Shown here: one piece after another, positions 1 through 10,625 of the stretch
Numbering within the stretch: position 1 is the stretch's first letter
Layout: each line of letters starts with the position of its first letter
Origin: Jannaschia sp. CCS1
GTDB lineage: Bacteria > Pseudomonadota > Alphaproteobacteria > Rhodobacterales > Rhodobacteraceae
Assembly: GCF_000013565.1 (NCBI RefSeq)
Contig: NC_007802.1
Coordinates: forward strand, 930,001-994,000
DNA length: 64,000 nucleotides
Direction of reading: 5' to 3'
Program-made: the position numbers and the translations under genes
The notes under the pieces: generated by a model
The model's database searches: none
What the model saw: only the letters and a program-made list of their open reading frames with translations
What the model was told of the DNA's origin: nothing

Positions 1-2
1 CC

Positions 3-725
3 GTTGCTGTCCTGATGCCGCCCCTTGAAACAACGCCGATCCTGCCGCGCCTGAGCCCGTCTGGCCCCGCCGCGCAGGACATTGTCACCACATTCCCCCC
101 GTCGCAGGCCGCGCGTCTTTCGGCGGTGCTGCTGCCGTCGCCCGTGACGCCGACTGCGCCGCCGTTACACTTGGCCCGCGCCCCCGCGCCGGTTCGGGAC
201 CCGTTCCCGATGTCCGCCCTGCCGCCCTCCGCGCTGCCGGAGGGTCCAGATACCCTCGGGCGCTTGATCCAACCTTTGCGTCCGTTGCCGGAAGCCAATG
301 CGGCGGTGCTGATCGGGCAACCTTCGGTGATCCCAGCGCGTCTGCCCGTCCCGACCCCATCCTTCACCCCATCCGCTGACCGTCCCGCCCTGGACCCCGA
401 GGCCCCAATCATTTTGCCTGAGCCCGATGCCCGCGCATTGGCGCGGATGATGGAGGATGCGATGATCTGCTGGCGCATGGCCGATCTTGATACGGAAGCG
501 GGATGGGCGCGGTTGTCCGTGGATGTGGCGTTGGATGAAACCAATCGACCCTCCGCCGCCTCGATCCGGTTGACGGGCTTTGCTCATACCGTCTCGGGCG
601 CGGCGGAAAGCGCCTACCGTGCCGCCCATGCGGCGCTGACCGGTTGTGCGGAGGCGACGGAAAGCGCGCCCGCCACCGCATCGGCCACTCTTGTTTTTGA
701 TCGCAGTGGGGTGCGTTTGCAATGA
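3..725 (+). CDS. tolA: TolA-like energy transducer, C-terminal part (5' end outside window)
   Basis: The reading frame is already open at the left edge (codons read V-A-V-L before the first in-window Met at 15), so this is the C-terminal part of a longer protein. It is proline/alanine-rich for about 130 residues, as in a TolA periplasmic linker. It ends in a compact domain with a Cys-Trp pair (ICWRMADL) and a V-V-L-N pattern typical of the TolA/TonB C-terminal domain. TolA links the inner-membrane TolQR motor to TolB-Pal in the periplasm. tolB, pal and cpoB follow directly on the same strand, which supports the assignment. The TolA name is inference from domain type plus context; the N-terminal membrane anchor cannot be seen. 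Confidence 0.75.
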   Translation, partial: VAVLMPPLETTPILPRLSPSGPAAQDIVTTFPPSQAARLSAVLLPSPVTPTAPPLHLARAPAPVRDPFPMSALPPSALPEGPDTLGRLIQPLRPLPEANAAVLIGQPSVIPARLPVPTPSFTPSADRPALDPEAPIILPEPDARALARMMEDAMICWRMADLDTEAGWARLSVDVALDETNRPSAASIRLTGFAHTVSGAAESAYRAAHAALTGCAEATESAPATASATLVFDRSGVRLQ

Positions 726-771
726 CCCCAGGCGCATCCTACGTATTTGCCCTTAGTTCAGGAGGTTTCCC

Positions 772-2109
772 ATGTTGAACCGCCGCAATTTCATTCGCAC
801 AACCTCGGCCCTTGCGGCCTCCACCGCATTGCCGGGATACGCGTTCGGGCAATCGGGCCCGTTGCGGTTGGAGATCACCGAAGGTGTGATCGAGCCGTTG
901 CCCTTCGCCTTGCCGACCTTTCTGGCGGTGGGCGGAGCCGAAGATGCAGCCGCCGATGTCAGCCGCGTGATCGCAGCGGATCTGCGGGGCACCGGCCTGT
1001 TCCGCCAGATCCCCCCGGATGCCTACATCAGCCAGATCACCAATTTCGGCGCCCCCGTGGCCTATCCCGATTGGCAGGCGATCAACGCGCAGGCCCTGAT
1101 CACGGGTCAGGTGGAGGCCCGCGCCGATGGCCAGCTGGTCGTCCGGTTCCGCTTGTTCGACGTGTTCAGCCAAGCGCCCCTGGGCGAGGGCCTGCAATTT
1201 GTCGGTCCGGCGGATAGCTGGCGGCGCATGGCCCACACCGTCGCCGATCAGGTCTACAGCCGGATCACCGGGGAGGGCGGCTATTTCGACACCCGCGTCG
1301 CCTTCATCGCCGAGGAAGGGCCCAAGAACGCGCGTCTCAAACGGCTTGCGATCATGGATTACGATGGCGCGAATGTGCAGTTCCTGACGGACAGTCGGTC
1401 CATCGTATTGGCCCCGCGCTTCTCGCCCCAAGGCGACAGGATCCTTTACACCAGTTACGAGAGTGGCTTTCCACAGGTCTACATCATGGATGTGGCGACC
1501 GTGCAGCGCCGCCCGCTGGAGGCGATCCCGGCAGAGACGATGACCTTTTCGCCGCGCTTCAGCCCCTCGGGGCAATCGGTGGTGTTCAGCCTCGTGGATG
1601 GGTCGAACACCGATATCTATTCGCTGGATCTGGCGACGGGCACACGGCGACAACTGACCCAGGCCCCGTCGATCGAGACGGCCCCGTCGTTCAGTCCGGA
1701 CGGCAGCCAGATCGTGTTTGAAAGCGACCGCTCCGGCAACCAACAGATCTATATCATGCCAGCGGATGGCGGCGAGGCGCGGCGTGTTTCAGCCGGGACG
1801 GGGCGCTATGGCACGCCGGTCTGGTCGCCGCGTGGCGACTACATCGCGTTCACCAAGCAGGAAAACGGGCGCTTCCACATTGGCGTGATGCGCACCGACG
1901 GGTCAGATGAACGGCTTCTGACGTCCTCGTTCCTGGATGAAGGCCCGACCTGGGCGCCCAATGGACGCGTGATCATGTTCACCCGCGAAACACCGGGCGA
2001 TGACGGGGCTCCGGCCGTCTACTCCGTCGATATCTCGGGCCGGAACCTGCAACGGGTCGCGACACCGGGCATGGCGTCGGACCCCGCGTGGTCGCCCTTA
2101 CAGAGTTGA
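772..2109 (+). CDS. tolB: Tol-Pal system protein TolB
   Basis: A periplasmic beta-propeller protein that connects Pal to the TolA/Q/R inner-membrane complex and helps outer-membrane constriction during division. The 445-residue product has the usual TolB length. It begins with a twin-arginine-like leader (RRNFIR, then a hydrophobic stretch and A-F-G-Q). An N-terminal alpha/beta domain follows, and from about residue 190 there are repeated propeller blades with the TolB/WD40-like pattern (S-P-R-F-S-P-x-G-x-x-I-x-F/Y). The AGGAGGT ribosome site just upstream of the ATG fixes the start. It sits 46 bp after the TolA-like gene and ahead of pal in the conserved order. Confidence 0.95.
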   Translation: MLNRRNFIRTTSALAASTALPGYAFGQSGPLRLEITEGVIEPLPFALPTFLAVGGAEDAAADVSRVIAADLRGTGLFRQIPPDAYISQITNFGAPVAYPDWQAINAQALITGQVEARADGQLVVRFRLFDVFSQAPLGEGLQFVGPADSWRRMAHTVADQVYSRITGEGGYFDTRVAFIAEEGPKNARLKRLAIMDYDGANVQFLTDSRSIVLAPRFSPQGDRILYTSYESGFPQVYIMDVATVQRRPLEAIPAETMTFSPRFSPSGQSVVFSLVDGSNTDIYSLDLATGTRRQLTQAPSIETAPSFSPDGSQIVFESDRSGNQQIYIMPADGGEARRVSAGTGRYGTPVWSPRGDYIAFTKQENGRFHIGVMRTDGSDERLLTSSFLDEGPTWAPNGRVIMFTRETPGDDGAPAVYSVDISGRNLQRVATPGMASDPAWSPLQS

Positions 2110-2173
2110 ATTGGCGGGGGCCGCGCGCCCGTGCTATACCTTTAAAAAACGAAAGATCCGAGGATCAGAGCTC

Positions 2174-2692
2174 ATGACATTTTCCTTTCTGAAACCAACC
2201 CTTCTGGTAGCAACGCTGGCCCTTGCGGCCTGTTCGCAAGGGGGGCTGAACGGCGATGGTGCAATTGGCGGCGCCGGTGGAGCCGGTGCCGGTGGCATTG
2301 GGTCGGGCGGGGTCGGTGATCCGACAAGCCCTGTCTACTTCAACGAAGTGGTGGGTGACCGCGTTCTGTTCGCCGTCGATCAATCCACCCTGTCGTCAGG
2401 GGCGCAGAGCGTTCTGGCGGGCCAAGCCCAATGGCTGTTGTCAAACCCCGAGTTCACCGCCCTTATCGAGGGGCACGCGGATGAGCAGGGCACGCGGGAA
2501 TACAACCTCGCCCTTGGGGCGCGCCGTGCGGCTGCGGTACGCGAATATCTGGTGAGCCAGGGCGTGCCCGATGCCCGCCTGCGCACGATCTCTTACGGCA
2601 AGGAACGTCCCCTGCAAATCTGCTCGGACGAGGCCTGTTATAGCCAGAACCGCCGCGCGGTCACGGTGATTTCCGCCGGTCTGGGGGCCTGA
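2174..2692 (+). CDS. pal: Peptidoglycan-associated lipoprotein Pal
   Basis: An outer-membrane lipoprotein that binds peptidoglycan and, with TolB, ties the outer membrane to the wall. The frame is open upstream, but the ATG at 2174 gives a proper lipoprotein signal ending in the lipobox L-A-A-C. It is preceded by GAGGA about ten bases upstream. A glycine-rich linker follows, then the OmpA C-terminal domain with V-L-F-A-V-D, the GHADEQGTREYN peptidoglycan-binding loop and L-G-x-R-R-A. At 172 residues it is normal for Pal. tolB precedes it and cpoB starts two bases after its stop, so these are co-transcribed. Confidence 0.95.
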   Translation: MTFSFLKPTLLVATLALAACSQGGLNGDGAIGGAGGAGAGGIGSGGVGDPTSPVYFNEVVGDRVLFAVDQSTLSSGAQSVLAGQAQWLLSNPEFTALIEGHADEQGTREYNLALGARRAAAVREYLVSQGVPDARLRTISYGKERPLQICSDEACYSQNRRAVTVISAGLGA

Positions 2693-2693
2693 C

Positions 2694-3539
2694 ATGCGGT
2701 TTGCTCTGGCCCTTTGTTGTGCGCTGATTGCGGGGCCCGCCGTGGCCCAGGACAACGCTGAAACGCTGGCGGATATCCGGCAGGAATTGTCCGTGCTTTA
2801 TGTGGAAATCCAGCGCCTGCGCGGTGAGTTGAACACAACGGGCGGTGCGTCCGGGTCCGGGGCTGCCGGATCCACGCTGGACCGGGTGAACGCGATTGAG
2901 GCGGAGGTCACGCGGCTGACGGCCTTGACGGAGCGGTTGCAGCTGAACGTGGACAGCGTCGTGCGGGATGGCACGAACCGGATTGGCGACCTTGAGTTCC
3001 GCCTGTGTGAGTTGGAGTCGGCTTGCGATGTCGGATCGCTGGGTGAGACGCCGTCGCTTGGGGGCGTAGAGCCCTCCAGTGCGGGTTCCACCGGAACGGG
3101 CGGGGGCGCTGTCACCGCGACGCCTCTGCCCTCCACGCCGCAACCCTCCGGGCTGGCTGTTGCCGAACAACAGGATTACGACCGGGCCAGCCTGGCCTTT
3201 GATGAAGGGCGCTTTGCGGATGCCTCGGTCGCGTTCCAGACATTTGTGGACACCTATCCCGGCTCGCCATTATCCGCCGACGCGCATTATCTGCGAGGCG
3301 AGGCGGAGGTGAACCTGGACCGCTGGAACCCGGCGGCCCGCGCCTTTCTTGCGTCCTTCTCGGCGGCACCTGATGGGCCACGGGCCCCGATTGCGCTGAC
3401 CTCGCTTGGCGTGGCCCTGGCACAGATCGGTCAACCGGAAGAGGCGTGCCTGACCCTGTCAGAGGTTGGCGTCCGCTATCCGGGCAGTGCCTCGGTCGCG
3501 GACGCGCAGGCGGAAATGGGGCGGTTGGGCTGCCAGTGA
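2694..3539 (+). CDS. cpoB: Cell division coordinator CpoB (YbgF)
   Basis: A periplasmic protein of the Tol-Pal operon that coordinates outer-membrane constriction with septal wall synthesis. The 281-residue product has a signal peptide (cleavage likely after A-V-A-Q). A predicted coiled-coil trimerisation segment spans about residues 25-100 (D-I-R-Q-E-L-S-V-L-Y-V-E-I-Q-R-L-R). A low-complexity Gly/Ser/Thr linker leads to a C-terminal TPR region from about residue 155 (Y-D-x-A, A-x-x-x-F-x-x-F, Y-P-G-S repeated). This is the standard YbgF architecture. The start lies two bases after the pal stop and tilS follows within 10 bp. Confidence 0.92.
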   Translation: MRFALALCCALIAGPAVAQDNAETLADIRQELSVLYVEIQRLRGELNTTGGASGSGAAGSTLDRVNAIEAEVTRLTALTERLQLNVDSVVRDGTNRIGDLEFRLCELESACDVGSLGETPSLGGVEPSSAGSTGTGGGAVTATPLPSTPQPSGLAVAEQQDYDRASLAFDEGRFADASVAFQTFVDTYPGSPLSADAHYLRGEAEVNLDRWNPAARAFLASFSAAPDGPRAPIALTSLGVALAQIGQPEEACLTLSEVGVRYPGSASVADAQAEMGRLGCQ

Positions 3540-3549
3540 GCGCAGGCCT

Positions 3550-4818
3550 ATGACGCGCGATCTGGTCCAGCGTTTCGCTGACCAAATGGGTCGGTTGTTG
3601 GGCCCGAACTTCCCATCAGACATCGCGCTGGCCGTCAGCGGTGGCGGCGACAGCATGGCGATGCTGACCCTGGCCCATGGGTGGGCGCGGGTCTATGGCG
3701 TTGGCCTTCACGTCGTCACAGTCGATCACGGTCTGCGCAGTGCAAGCCGCCAGGAGGCCGAGATGGTGGCGAAAGAATGTGCAGTCTTGGGACACCCCCA
3801 CACGACCCTAAAGTGGCAGTGGGACAATCAGGGAAATCTACAAGACGCGGCGCGGCGCGCGCGGCTGTCGTTGATTGGCGCATGGCGCGGTCAGATCGCG
3901 CACGTTCTGTTTGCCCATACACGAGACGATCAGGCCGAAACGATGTTGATGCGGCTCTTGCGCGGATCGGGGGTAGACGGCCTGTCGGCTATGGCTGAGA
4001 CCCGCGATATGGACGGGTGGCAGGTCATCCGCCCCCTTCTGTCAGAGACCCGCGCGGATCTGCGTCACTATGCCGACGTGCTGCGTGTGCCATACGTCGA
4101 TGATCCCTCCAACGAAGACGAAACCTTCGACCGTGTGCGTTTGCGCGGCACGATCAAGGCGTTGGGTATGGACACCAGAGCCTTGGCCAACACGGCCGCA
4201 CGCATGGGCCGCGCGCGCACAGCGCTTGAGGCGCGGGCTGTGGACGTGGCACGCGCCTGCGTGACGGAGGACCGTTGGGAATGGATGCCCACCGGTGACT
4301 TGCTGATTGACCGTGACCGCTTCGCTGAGGTCGAACCGGATACGCAATTGCGCGTGTTGGCTGGCGCATTGCAGTGGGTTACGACGGCTGACTACCGTCC
4401 CCGGGCCGCGCCTCTGGAAGATCTGTTGGATCGCGCCCTGTCCGGCGGCGGCGGGACGCTTCACGGGGCGCGAACAACGATCCGCGGCGCCCATATTCGT
4501 GTCAGTCGGGAATTTGATGCGATTGAGGGAACGGAGGTGGCATTGGGATCTGAGGCCGTGATCTGGGACACGCGCTGGCAGGTTTTTTCGACGGACGTCC
4601 CAAGCGGCCGGAGGGTGCGAGCCCTCGGCCCGGACGGTTGGCAGCAGGCAACCGACAAGCCAGATCACCCGCCGCCCCATGATGCGGCAATCTGTTTGCC
4701 TGCATTGTTTGAGGGCGATCGTTTGGTCGCATGGCATCCGGCACACGGTTCCCCAGGATTTCAGGTCAAATTCAAGCCGCCACGTGGGCATTTCACCGCA
4801 TTCTTGGTTTCGCGTTGA
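3550..4818 (+). CDS. tilS: tRNA(Ile)-lysidine synthase TilS
   Basis: ATP-dependent enzyme that attaches lysine to C34 of the tRNA-Ile CAU anticodon so that it reads AUA. The PP-loop signature SGGGDS is at residues 30-35, and further family motifs follow ([15 protein letters not shown] around residue 125). The frame is open further upstream into cpoB. The ATG at 3550, directly after the cpoB stop, gives a 422-residue protein with the N-terminal core correctly placed. TilS next to ftsH after the tol-pal genes is a common arrangement in Rhodobacterales. Confidence 0.93.
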   Translation: MTRDLVQRFADQMGRLLGPNFPSDIALAVSGGGDSMAMLTLAHGWARVYGVGLHVVTVDHGLRSASRQEAEMVAKECAVLGHPHTTLKWQWDNQGNLQDAARRARLSLIGAWRGQIAHVLFAHTRDDQAETMLMRLLRGSGVDGLSAMAETRDMDGWQVIRPLLSETRADLRHYADVLRVPYVDDPSNEDETFDRVRLRGTIKALGMDTRALANTAARMGRARTALEARAVDVARACVTEDRWEWMPTGDLLIDRDRFAEVEPDTQLRVLAGALQWVTTADYRPRAAPLEDLLDRALSGGGGTLHGARTTIRGAHIRVSREFDAIEGTEVALGSEAVIWDTRWQVFSTDVPSGRRVRALGPDGWQQATDKPDHPPPHDAAICLPALFEGDRLVAWHPAHGSPGFQVKFKPPRGHFTAFLVSR

Positions 4819-4842
4819 ACTCAAGGCTGCGACGCTTATCTT
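4815..4842 (+). promoter_or_regulatory. Candidate sigma-70-type promoter for ftsH
   Basis: TTGAAC (4815-4820) and TATCTT (4837-4842) are separated by 16 bp and lie about 50 bp upstream of the ftsH start. The -35 element overlaps the tilS stop codon. Spacing and sequence are reasonable for a housekeeping promoter. The match was made by eye, and a heat-shock sigma factor could also be involved at this gene. Confidence 0.35.
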
Positions 4843-4894
4843 AGTATCAACGCGCGGGTCGGACCTGCGCCCTTCCCGTTTGAGGAGACGTGCC

Positions 4895-6805
4895 TTGGGC
4901 AACGCGAGAAATATCGCATTTTGGGTCATCCTGTTCCTGCTGATCCTGGCTCTGTTCAACCTGTTTTCAGGTGGCCAAAGCCAAGTGAACAGCCGCAGCG
5001 TGGCCTATTCAGATTTCGTGCAACAGGTTGAAAACGGTGGCGTTATCTCTGCCACGCTGGATGGTGAGAACGTGCAATTCACCACCGGTGAGGGCAACTT
5101 CACCACCATCGCTCCGGCGGATGCAGAGACGACCAACACGCTGCTGACCAACGACGTCCGCATCGAGGCGCGCGCGCAACAGCAATCCGGCTTTCTGAGC
5201 GTTCTGTCCCTGTGGCTTCCGGTGCTGGTCCTGATCGGGATCTGGATTTTCTTTATGAACCGGATGCAGGGCGGTGGAAAAGGCGGGGCCATGGGCTTCG
5301 GCAAATCCAAGGCAAAACTGCTGACCGAAAAGCATGGCCGGGTGACGTTTGACGACGTGGCAGGCATTGACGAGGCCAAGGAAGAGCTTGAGGAAATTGT
5401 GGAATTCCTGCGCAACCCGCAGAAGTTCAGCCGTTTGGGTGGCAAGATCCCAAAAGGCGCGCTGCTGGTGGGCCCACCGGGCACCGGTAAAACACTTCTG
5501 GCCCGTGCGATCGCGGGTGAGGCGGGCGTGCCGTTCTTCACCATCTCGGGCTCTGACTTCGTGGAGATGTTCGTGGGTGTCGGTGCAAGCCGTGTGCGCG
5601 ACATGTTTGAGCAGGCCAAGAAGAACGCGCCCTGTATCCTATTCATCGACGAGATCGATGCCGTGGGCCGCGCCCGTGGCGCCGGGTACGGCGGCGGCAA
5701 CGATGAGCGTGAGCAAACATTGAACCAGCTGCTCGTCGAGATGGACGGGTTTGAGGCAAACGAGGGTATCATCATCATCGCCGCCACCAACCGCCGCGAC
5801 GTGCTGGACCCTGCCCTTCTGCGTCCGGGCCGCTTTGACCGGCAGGTCACGGTGCCCAACCCCGATATCAAAGGTCGCGAGCGGATTCTGGGCGTTCACG
5901 CCCGCAAGGTGCCGCTCGGCCCCGATGTCGACCTGCGCATCATCGCGCGCGGCACGCCCGGGTTTTCCGGTGCGGATCTGGCCAACCTGGTGAACGAGGC
6001 CGCGCTGACGGCGGCGCGTGTCGGGCGGCGTTTTGTGGCGATGCTCGATTTCGAATACGCGAAAGACAAGGTGATGATGGGGGCCGAACGGCGATCCATG
6101 GTCATGACGGCGGCGCAAAAGGAAATGACTGCCTATCATGAGGCCGGTCACGCCGTCGTGGGGATCACGCTGCCCAAATGCGATCCGGTCTATAAGGCCA
6201 CGATCATCCCGCGCGGTGGCGCTCTTGGCATGGTGATGAGCCTGCCGGAAATGGACCGCCTCAACATGTTCCGCGATGAGTGTCACCAGCGTCTCGCGAT
6301 GACCATGGCGGGCAAGGCGGCCGAGGTGATCAAATATGGTGAAGACGCGGTCTCCAACGGCCCGTCCGGCGACATCCAGCAGGCCAGCCAATTGGCCCGG
6401 GCGATGATCATGCGCTGGGGCATGTCCGATAAGGTCGGCAACATCGATTATGCGGAAGCCCATGAAGGCTATCAGGGCAACACCGCAGGCTTCTCGGTCT
6501 CGACACAGACGAAGGAGCTGATCGAGGAAGAGGTGAAACTGTTCATCGAAACCGGCTATCAGGAGGCCAAGCGCATCCTGCTGGAACGCCGCGAGGAATG
6601 GGAGCGTCTGGCCCAGGGCTTGCTGGAATACGAGACGCTGACCGGAGCCGAGATTAAGAAGGTCATGGCGGGAGAGCCGTTTGACCGCGATGATGACGGA
6701 GATGCGGATATCCCAACGGATTCCGGCAATTCAGTGACGGCGATCCCGAAACTGAAACCAAAGTCGAAGCCATCGGGTGACCTGGAACCCGAACCCTCCG
6801 CGTAA
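4895..6805 (+). CDS. ftsH: ATP-dependent zinc metalloprotease FtsH
   Basis: A membrane-anchored AAA+ protease that degrades misfolded membrane proteins and regulatory substrates. The reading frame is open further upstream. The N-terminus that fits the family starts at a TTG at 4895, behind a TGAGGAGA ribosome site, and gives 636 residues. Visible parts are TM1 (about residues 8-24), a periplasmic segment, TM2 (about 103-121), Walker A GPPGTGKT at 193-200, a Walker B ending in I-D-E-I-D, the SRH region, and the zinc-protease motif HEAGH near residue 415. It is followed by an intrinsic terminator and probably has its own promoter overlapping the tilS stop. Confidence 0.96.
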   Translation: MGNARNIAFWVILFLLILALFNLFSGGQSQVNSRSVAYSDFVQQVENGGVISATLDGENVQFTTGEGNFTTIAPADAETTNTLLTNDVRIEARAQQQSGFLSVLSLWLPVLVLIGIWIFFMNRMQGGGKGGAMGFGKSKAKLLTEKHGRVTFDDVAGIDEAKEELEEIVEFLRNPQKFSRLGGKIPKGALLVGPPGTGKTLLARAIAGEAGVPFFTISGSDFVEMFVGVGASRVRDMFEQAKKNAPCILFIDEIDAVGRARGAGYGGGNDEREQTLNQLLVEMDGFEANEGIIIIAATNRRDVLDPALLRPGRFDRQVTVPNPDIKGRERILGVHARKVPLGPDVDLRIIARGTPGFSGADLANLVNEAALTAARVGRRFVAMLDFEYAKDKVMMGAERRSMVMTAAQKEMTAYHEAGHAVVGITLPKCDPVYKATIIPRGGALGMVMSLPEMDRLNMFRDECHQRLAMTMAGKAAEVIKYGEDAVSNGPSGDIQQASQLARAMIMRWGMSDKVGNIDYAEAHEGYQGNTAGFSVSTQTKELIEEEVKLFIETGYQEAKRILLERREEWERLAQGLLEYETLTGAEIKKVMAGEPFDRDDDGDADIPTDSGNSVTAIPKLKPKSKPSGDLEPEPSA

Positions 6806-6823
6806 AGCGCGTCTATTATCGAG

Positions 6824-6854
6824 AAAAGCCCCGACCATTGGCCGGGGCTTTTTT
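6824..6854 (+). terminator. Rho-independent terminator after ftsH
   Basis: AAAAGCCCC-GACCATTGG-CCGGGGCTTTTTT forms a GC-rich stem with a T run 19 bases after the ftsH stop. It probably closes the tilS-ftsH transcript. The reverse strand also has a T run, so it may act in both directions and serve the small minus-strand gene that ends at 6876. Confidence 0.85.
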
Positions 6855-6875
6855 GTGTCTGCAGGTGGCGCTGTC

Positions 6876-7166
6876 TCAGCTCATGAACTTTTTGCGCGCC
6901 TCTTCCATCTGCGCTTCCATGTCTTTCCAGGCTTTCTGCATACTGTCTTGGACGTCCTTGGCGGCCTCCATATTGGCTTTGCCAAGATCTTCCATGTGTT
7001 TCTCGGCGTGCTTGCGCTGCTCATTGAGCGCGTCCATCTGCTTGACCATATGCGCCTGGCCAGCCTCGCCCGCCTCTTGCATCTTGGCCTGCATCTTCGC
7101 CATCTCAGCGGCCCAGGCATCCATCTGTGCCTTGGCTTGAGCCATGAAGTCTTTTGGGTCCGTCAT
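6876..7166 (-). CDS. Small coiled-coil protein, function unknown
   Basis: A 96-residue charged, alanine/methionine-rich protein with almost no helix breakers (M-A-Q-A-K-A-Q-M-D-A-W-A-A-E-M-A-K-M and so on), so it is predicted to be one long helix or coiled coil. There is no signal peptide or membrane segment, so it is presumably cytoplasmic. An AGGAGAG ribosome site precedes the ATG. The heptad-like composition loosely recalls phasins or other small helical scaffolds, but I cannot assign it to a family with confidence. It lies convergent to ftsH and shares the terminator region. Confidence 0.75.
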   Translation of the reverse strand: MTDPKDFMAQAKAQMDAWAAEMAKMQAKMQEAGEAGQAHMVKQMDALNEQRKHAEKHMEDLGKANMEAAKDVQDSMQKAWKDMEAQMEEARKKFMS

Positions 7167-7226
7167 ACATCACTCTCCTGTAGTTGGGAGAAGCCTACAC
7201 GACGCGCATGAAAATTGCTTGCCCCT

Positions 7227-7313
7227 TTACGCGGCAGCCATCACGGCAATGCCAGCAGACATGCCCAGGGCGATGCCAGTGTAAATCATGAGGCTGATAG
7301 TGTGGAAGCGCAT
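7227..7313 (-). CDS. Candidate 28-residue single-pass membrane peptide
   Basis: An ATG at 7313, with AGGA eight bases upstream, opens a frame encoding 28 residues (begins M-R-F-H-T-I-S-L-M-I-Y, ends A-V-M-A-A-A) and stops at 7227. Apart from a basic N-terminus it is one hydrophobic, glycine-spaced helix, as expected for a small transmembrane peptide. It sits alone between the coiled-coil gene and the fhs promoter region. Coding status rests on the ribosome site and composition only. Confidence 0.45.
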   Translation of the reverse strand: MRFHTISLMIYTGIALGMSAGIAVMAAA

Positions 7314-7551
7314 GGTGTGTCCTAACGTTGCTGTTCGCTTGCCCACTCTTACGTGGCTCCCTTAATAAACCGTTGATGCGTGTGAAGGTTCCATTGCGGC
7401 CCAACGCGGGCGTGGTTTTCCTTTCGGAAACGTCTGGCGCCGCCAATGACGGGATGCCCTGCGAAAATGTCGGAATTGGCACTATCTCCCGCTGGGATGC
7501 CCGGTAAGGCTGCGTATACAAACGTATTCACGCGACCGGGGAGAGCGCGCC

Positions 7552-9228
7552 ATGGGCTACAAATCAGACATCGAGATCGCGCGTGAGGCGGTGAAGCGGC
7601 CGATCCAGGAGATCGGGGCGAAGATCGGGATCGAGAGCGCGGACTTGCTGCCCTACGGTCACGACAAGGCGAAGGTGAGCCAATCGTTCATCAATTCGGT
7701 GCAGAATCGGGATAACGGCCACCTGATTCTGGTGACCGCGATCAATCCGACGCCTGCGGGCGAAGGTAAGACGACGACCACGGTGGGTCTGGGCGACGGC
7801 CTGAACCGCATCGGCAAGAACGCGATGGTTTGTATCCGGGAGGCCTCCTTGGGGCCGAACTTCGGGATGAAAGGTGGCGCGGCGGGCGGCGGTTACGCGC
7901 AGGTTGTGCCGATGGAGGAGATGAACCTCCACTTCACCGGTGATTTCCACGCCATCACCTCGGCCCACTCGCTCCTGTCGGCGATGATCGACAACCACAT
8001 CTACTGGGGTAATGAGCTGGAGATCGACGTGCGCCGGGTTGTCTGGCGGCGCGTGGTGGACATGAACGACCGCGCTTTGCGGCAGATCACGGCGTCGCTC
8101 GGCGGCGTGGCCAACGGCTTCCCGCGGGAGGCGGGATTTGACATCACCGTGGCCTCCGAGGTCATGGCGATCCTGTGCCTCGCGAAGGACCTCAAGGACC
8201 TGCAAGAGCGTCTTGGCGCGATGATCGTCGCCTACCGTCGCGACCGGTCGCCCGTTTTCGCGCGGGATATCAAGGCCGATGGCGCGATGACGGTACTGTT
8301 GAAGGACGCGATGCAGCCCAACATCGTGCAGACGCTGGAGAACAACCCGGCGTTCGTGCACGGCGGCCCGTTTGCCAACATCGCCCACGGCTGTAACTCT
8401 GTCATCGCCACGACCACAGCGTTGAAGCTGTGCGACTATGTGGTGACGGAAGCGGGCTTTGGCGCGGATCTGGGGGCGGAGAAGTTCCTCAACATCAAGT
8501 GCCGCAAGGCGGGTCTTGCGCCCTCGGTCGTGGTTGTTGTGGCCACAGTGCGGGCGATGAAGATGAACGGCGGGGTCGCGAAAGCGGATTTGGGCGCGGA
8601 AAATGTGGATGCGGTCCAGAACGGTTGCGCCAACCTCGGTCGTCACATCGAGAACGTCAAATCCTTCGGCGTGCCGGTCGTCGTGGCCATTAACCACTTT
8701 GTGACGGATACCGACGCAGAAGTGCAGGCGGTGAAGGATTATGTGGCGTCGCAAGGGGCCGAGGCTGTCCTCAGCCGTCACTGGGAGTTGGGCAGCGAGG
8801 GCTCTGCGCCGCTGGCCGAGAAGGTCGTGGAGGTGATCGAAAAGGGCGAGGCCAACTTCCAGACGCTCTACCCCGACGACATGCCGCTGGCCGAGAAAAT
8901 CCAGGCGGTCTGCAAGGGCATCTACCGCGCGGATGAGGCGGTGATGGACAAGAAGATCCTCGATCAACTGAAGCTGTGGGAGGATCAGGGATACGGTAAA
9001 CTACCGGTTTGCATGGCAAAAACCCAGTACTCCTTCACCACGGACCCCAATGAGCGCGGCGCGCCCACCGGCTTCACCATCCCCGTGCGCGAAGTGCGGC
9101 TGAGCGCGGGCGCGGGCTTCATCGTGGCCGTCTGCGGCGAGATCATGACCATGCCCGGCCTGCCCCGCAAACCGTCGGCAGAGGCCATCCACCTCAACGA
9201 CGACGGCCAGATCGAAGGCTTGTTCTGA
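7552..9228 (+). CDS. fhs: Formate--tetrahydrofolate ligase
   Basis: ATP-dependent ligase that makes 10-formyltetrahydrofolate from formate and THF in the cytoplasm, feeding purine and one-carbon metabolism. The 558-residue length matches the family. The nucleotide-binding P-loop [10 protein letters not shown] is at residues 66-75, followed by the conserved [28 protein letters not shown] ribosome site precedes the ATG. folD lies just downstream with an OsmC gene between them. FolD and Fhs together allow interconversion of formate and methylene-THF, which fits serine/formate or methylated-compound metabolism common in marine Rhodobacterales. Confidence 0.97.
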
Positions 9229-9231
9229 CCC

Positions 9232-9687
9232 ATGCATGAGGCCCGCGTGATCTGGCAATCCAGCGGTGACTTCGCCGCAAACCGCTACACGCGCGGGCAT
9301 GTGTGGCGGTTCGATGGGGGGGCAGAGGTGGCGGCGTCGGCGTCCCCGTCCGTCGTGCCCCAGCCCATGTCGAACCCTTCCGCCGTGGACCCGGAGGAGG
9401 CGTTCCTCGCCTCCATTTCCTCGTGCCACATGCTCTGGTTTCTGGACTTCGCCCGGCAGGCGGGGTTTGAACCGACCCGGTACGAGGACCGCGCGACCGG
9501 TGCGTTGGTCCGTGAAAACGGTAAGACGTGGATCCCCCGCGTGGATCTGAATATCCGCGTCACCTGGGCGATTGCGCCGGATGCCGAGACCCATCAAGCG
9601 CTGCACACGCGCGCGCATCACGCCTGTTTCATCGCGAATTCTGTCCGATCAGACATCGTGGTCAACCTATTGGAGGACGCCCCATGA
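9232..9687 (+). CDS. OsmC family protein
   Basis: A member of the OsmC/Ohr family, whose characterised members are thiol peroxidases for organic hydroperoxides. The 151-residue protein has the two redox cysteines expected for the family: C65 in [10 protein letters not shown] on the central helix, and C132 in [10 protein letters not shown]. The start lies three bases after the fhs stop, and its stop overlaps the folD start. It is therefore translationally coupled inside an fhs-osmC-folD operon. Whether it detoxifies hydroperoxides or aldehyde-type stress from C1 metabolism is not decidable here. Confidence 0.88.
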   Translation: MHEARVIWQSSGDFAANRYTRGHVWRFDGGAEVAASASPSVVPQPMSNPSAVDPEEAFLASISSCHMLWFLDFARQAGFEPTRYEDRATGALVRENGKTWIPRVDLNIRVTWAIAPDAETHQALHTRAHHACFIANSVRSDIVVNLLEDAP

Positions 9688-10610
9688 CGGAGCCCCAGAC
9701 AAACCGCACCTCTGGTGCGAAGATCATCGACGGAAAAGCCTTCGCAGCCGATGTGCGCGGTCAGGTGGCAGGCCATGTGCAGCGCTTGAAGGACGAGCAT
9801 GGGATCACGCCCGGTTTGGCGGTCGTGCTGGTGGGTGAGGATCCGGCGTCTGAGGTCTATGTCAGCCACAAACACAAGGCGACGGTGGAGGTCGGAATGA
9901 CCTCCTTCGAGCACAAACTGCCTGCCGACACCTCCGAGGACGACCTCTTTGCGCTGATCGACAAGTTGAACGCTGATCCAGCGGTCCACGGCATCCTTTG
10001 TCAGTTCCCGGTGCCCGATCATCTGGACGAGCGGCGCACGGTTGCGCGGATCAGCCCGGCCAAGGACGTCGACGGGTTGAGCGTGACCAATGCGGGGCTG
10101 TTGTCCAGCGGGGGCGAGGCCTTGGTGAGCTGTACGCCCCTGGGTTGCCTGATGCTGCTGCGGGCCGAATTCGACAGCCTGTCCGGCAAGGACGCCGTTG
10201 TCATCGGACGGTCCAACCTATTCGGCAAGCCCATGGCGCAGTTGCTGCTCGGCGACAATTGCACGGTCACGATTGCGCATTCCCGGACGAAGGACCTGGC
10301 CGACGTCTGCCGCCGGGCCGATATCCTCGTGGCCGCCGTTGGCCGGGCCGAGATGGTGCGGGGCGATTGGATCAAGCCGGGTGCGACTGTCATCGACGTG
10401 GGCATCTCTCGCGTGCCGCATCCCGACAAGCCGGGCAAAACCAAGCTGATCGGTGACGTGCATTTCGCGGAAGCGGTTGATGTTGCGGGCGCGATTACGC
10501 CTGTGCCGGGCGGTGTGGGGCCGATGACCATTGCCTGCCTTCTGGCAAATACGGTCACCGCATGTTGCCGCGCCCACGGTTTGGACGAACCTCGGGGGCT
10601 GACCGCTTAG
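9684..10610 (+). CDS. folD: Bifunctional methylenetetrahydrofolate dehydrogenase/methenyl-THF cyclohydrolase
   Basis: NADP-dependent enzyme that interconverts 5,10-methylene-, methenyl- and 10-formyl-THF. The ATG at 9684 overlaps the OsmC stop by four bases and follows GGAGG, giving 308 residues. Family signatures are visible: the substrate-site Y-V-S-H-K-H-K (catalytic Lys), [16 protein letters not shown] in the Rossmann half, and P-G-G-V-G-P-M-T near the C-terminus. A short N-terminal extension precedes the core. Co-location with fhs puts both steps of the formate/methylene-THF branch in one operon. Confidence 0.96.
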   Translation: MTEPQTNRTSGAKIIDGKAFAADVRGQVAGHVQRLKDEHGITPGLAVVLVGEDPASEVYVSHKHKATVEVGMTSFEHKLPADTSEDDLFALIDKLNADPAVHGILCQFPVPDHLDERRTVARISPAKDVDGLSVTNAGLLSSGGEALVSCTPLGCLMLLRAEFDSLSGKDAVVIGRSNLFGKPMAQLLLGDNCTVTIAHSRTKDLADVCRRADILVAAVGRAEMVRGDWIKPGATVIDVGISRVPHPDKPGKTKLIGDVHFAEAVDVAGAITPVPGGVGPMTIACLLANTVTACCRAHGLDEPRGLTA

Positions 10611-10625
10611 TCCGTTTCAGGCCCG

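Noticed and set aside
7314-7521. Longer minus-strand open frame over the fhs upstream region
   Set aside because: No ribosome site and no recognisable protein features. The short membrane peptide in another frame is the better candidate here.
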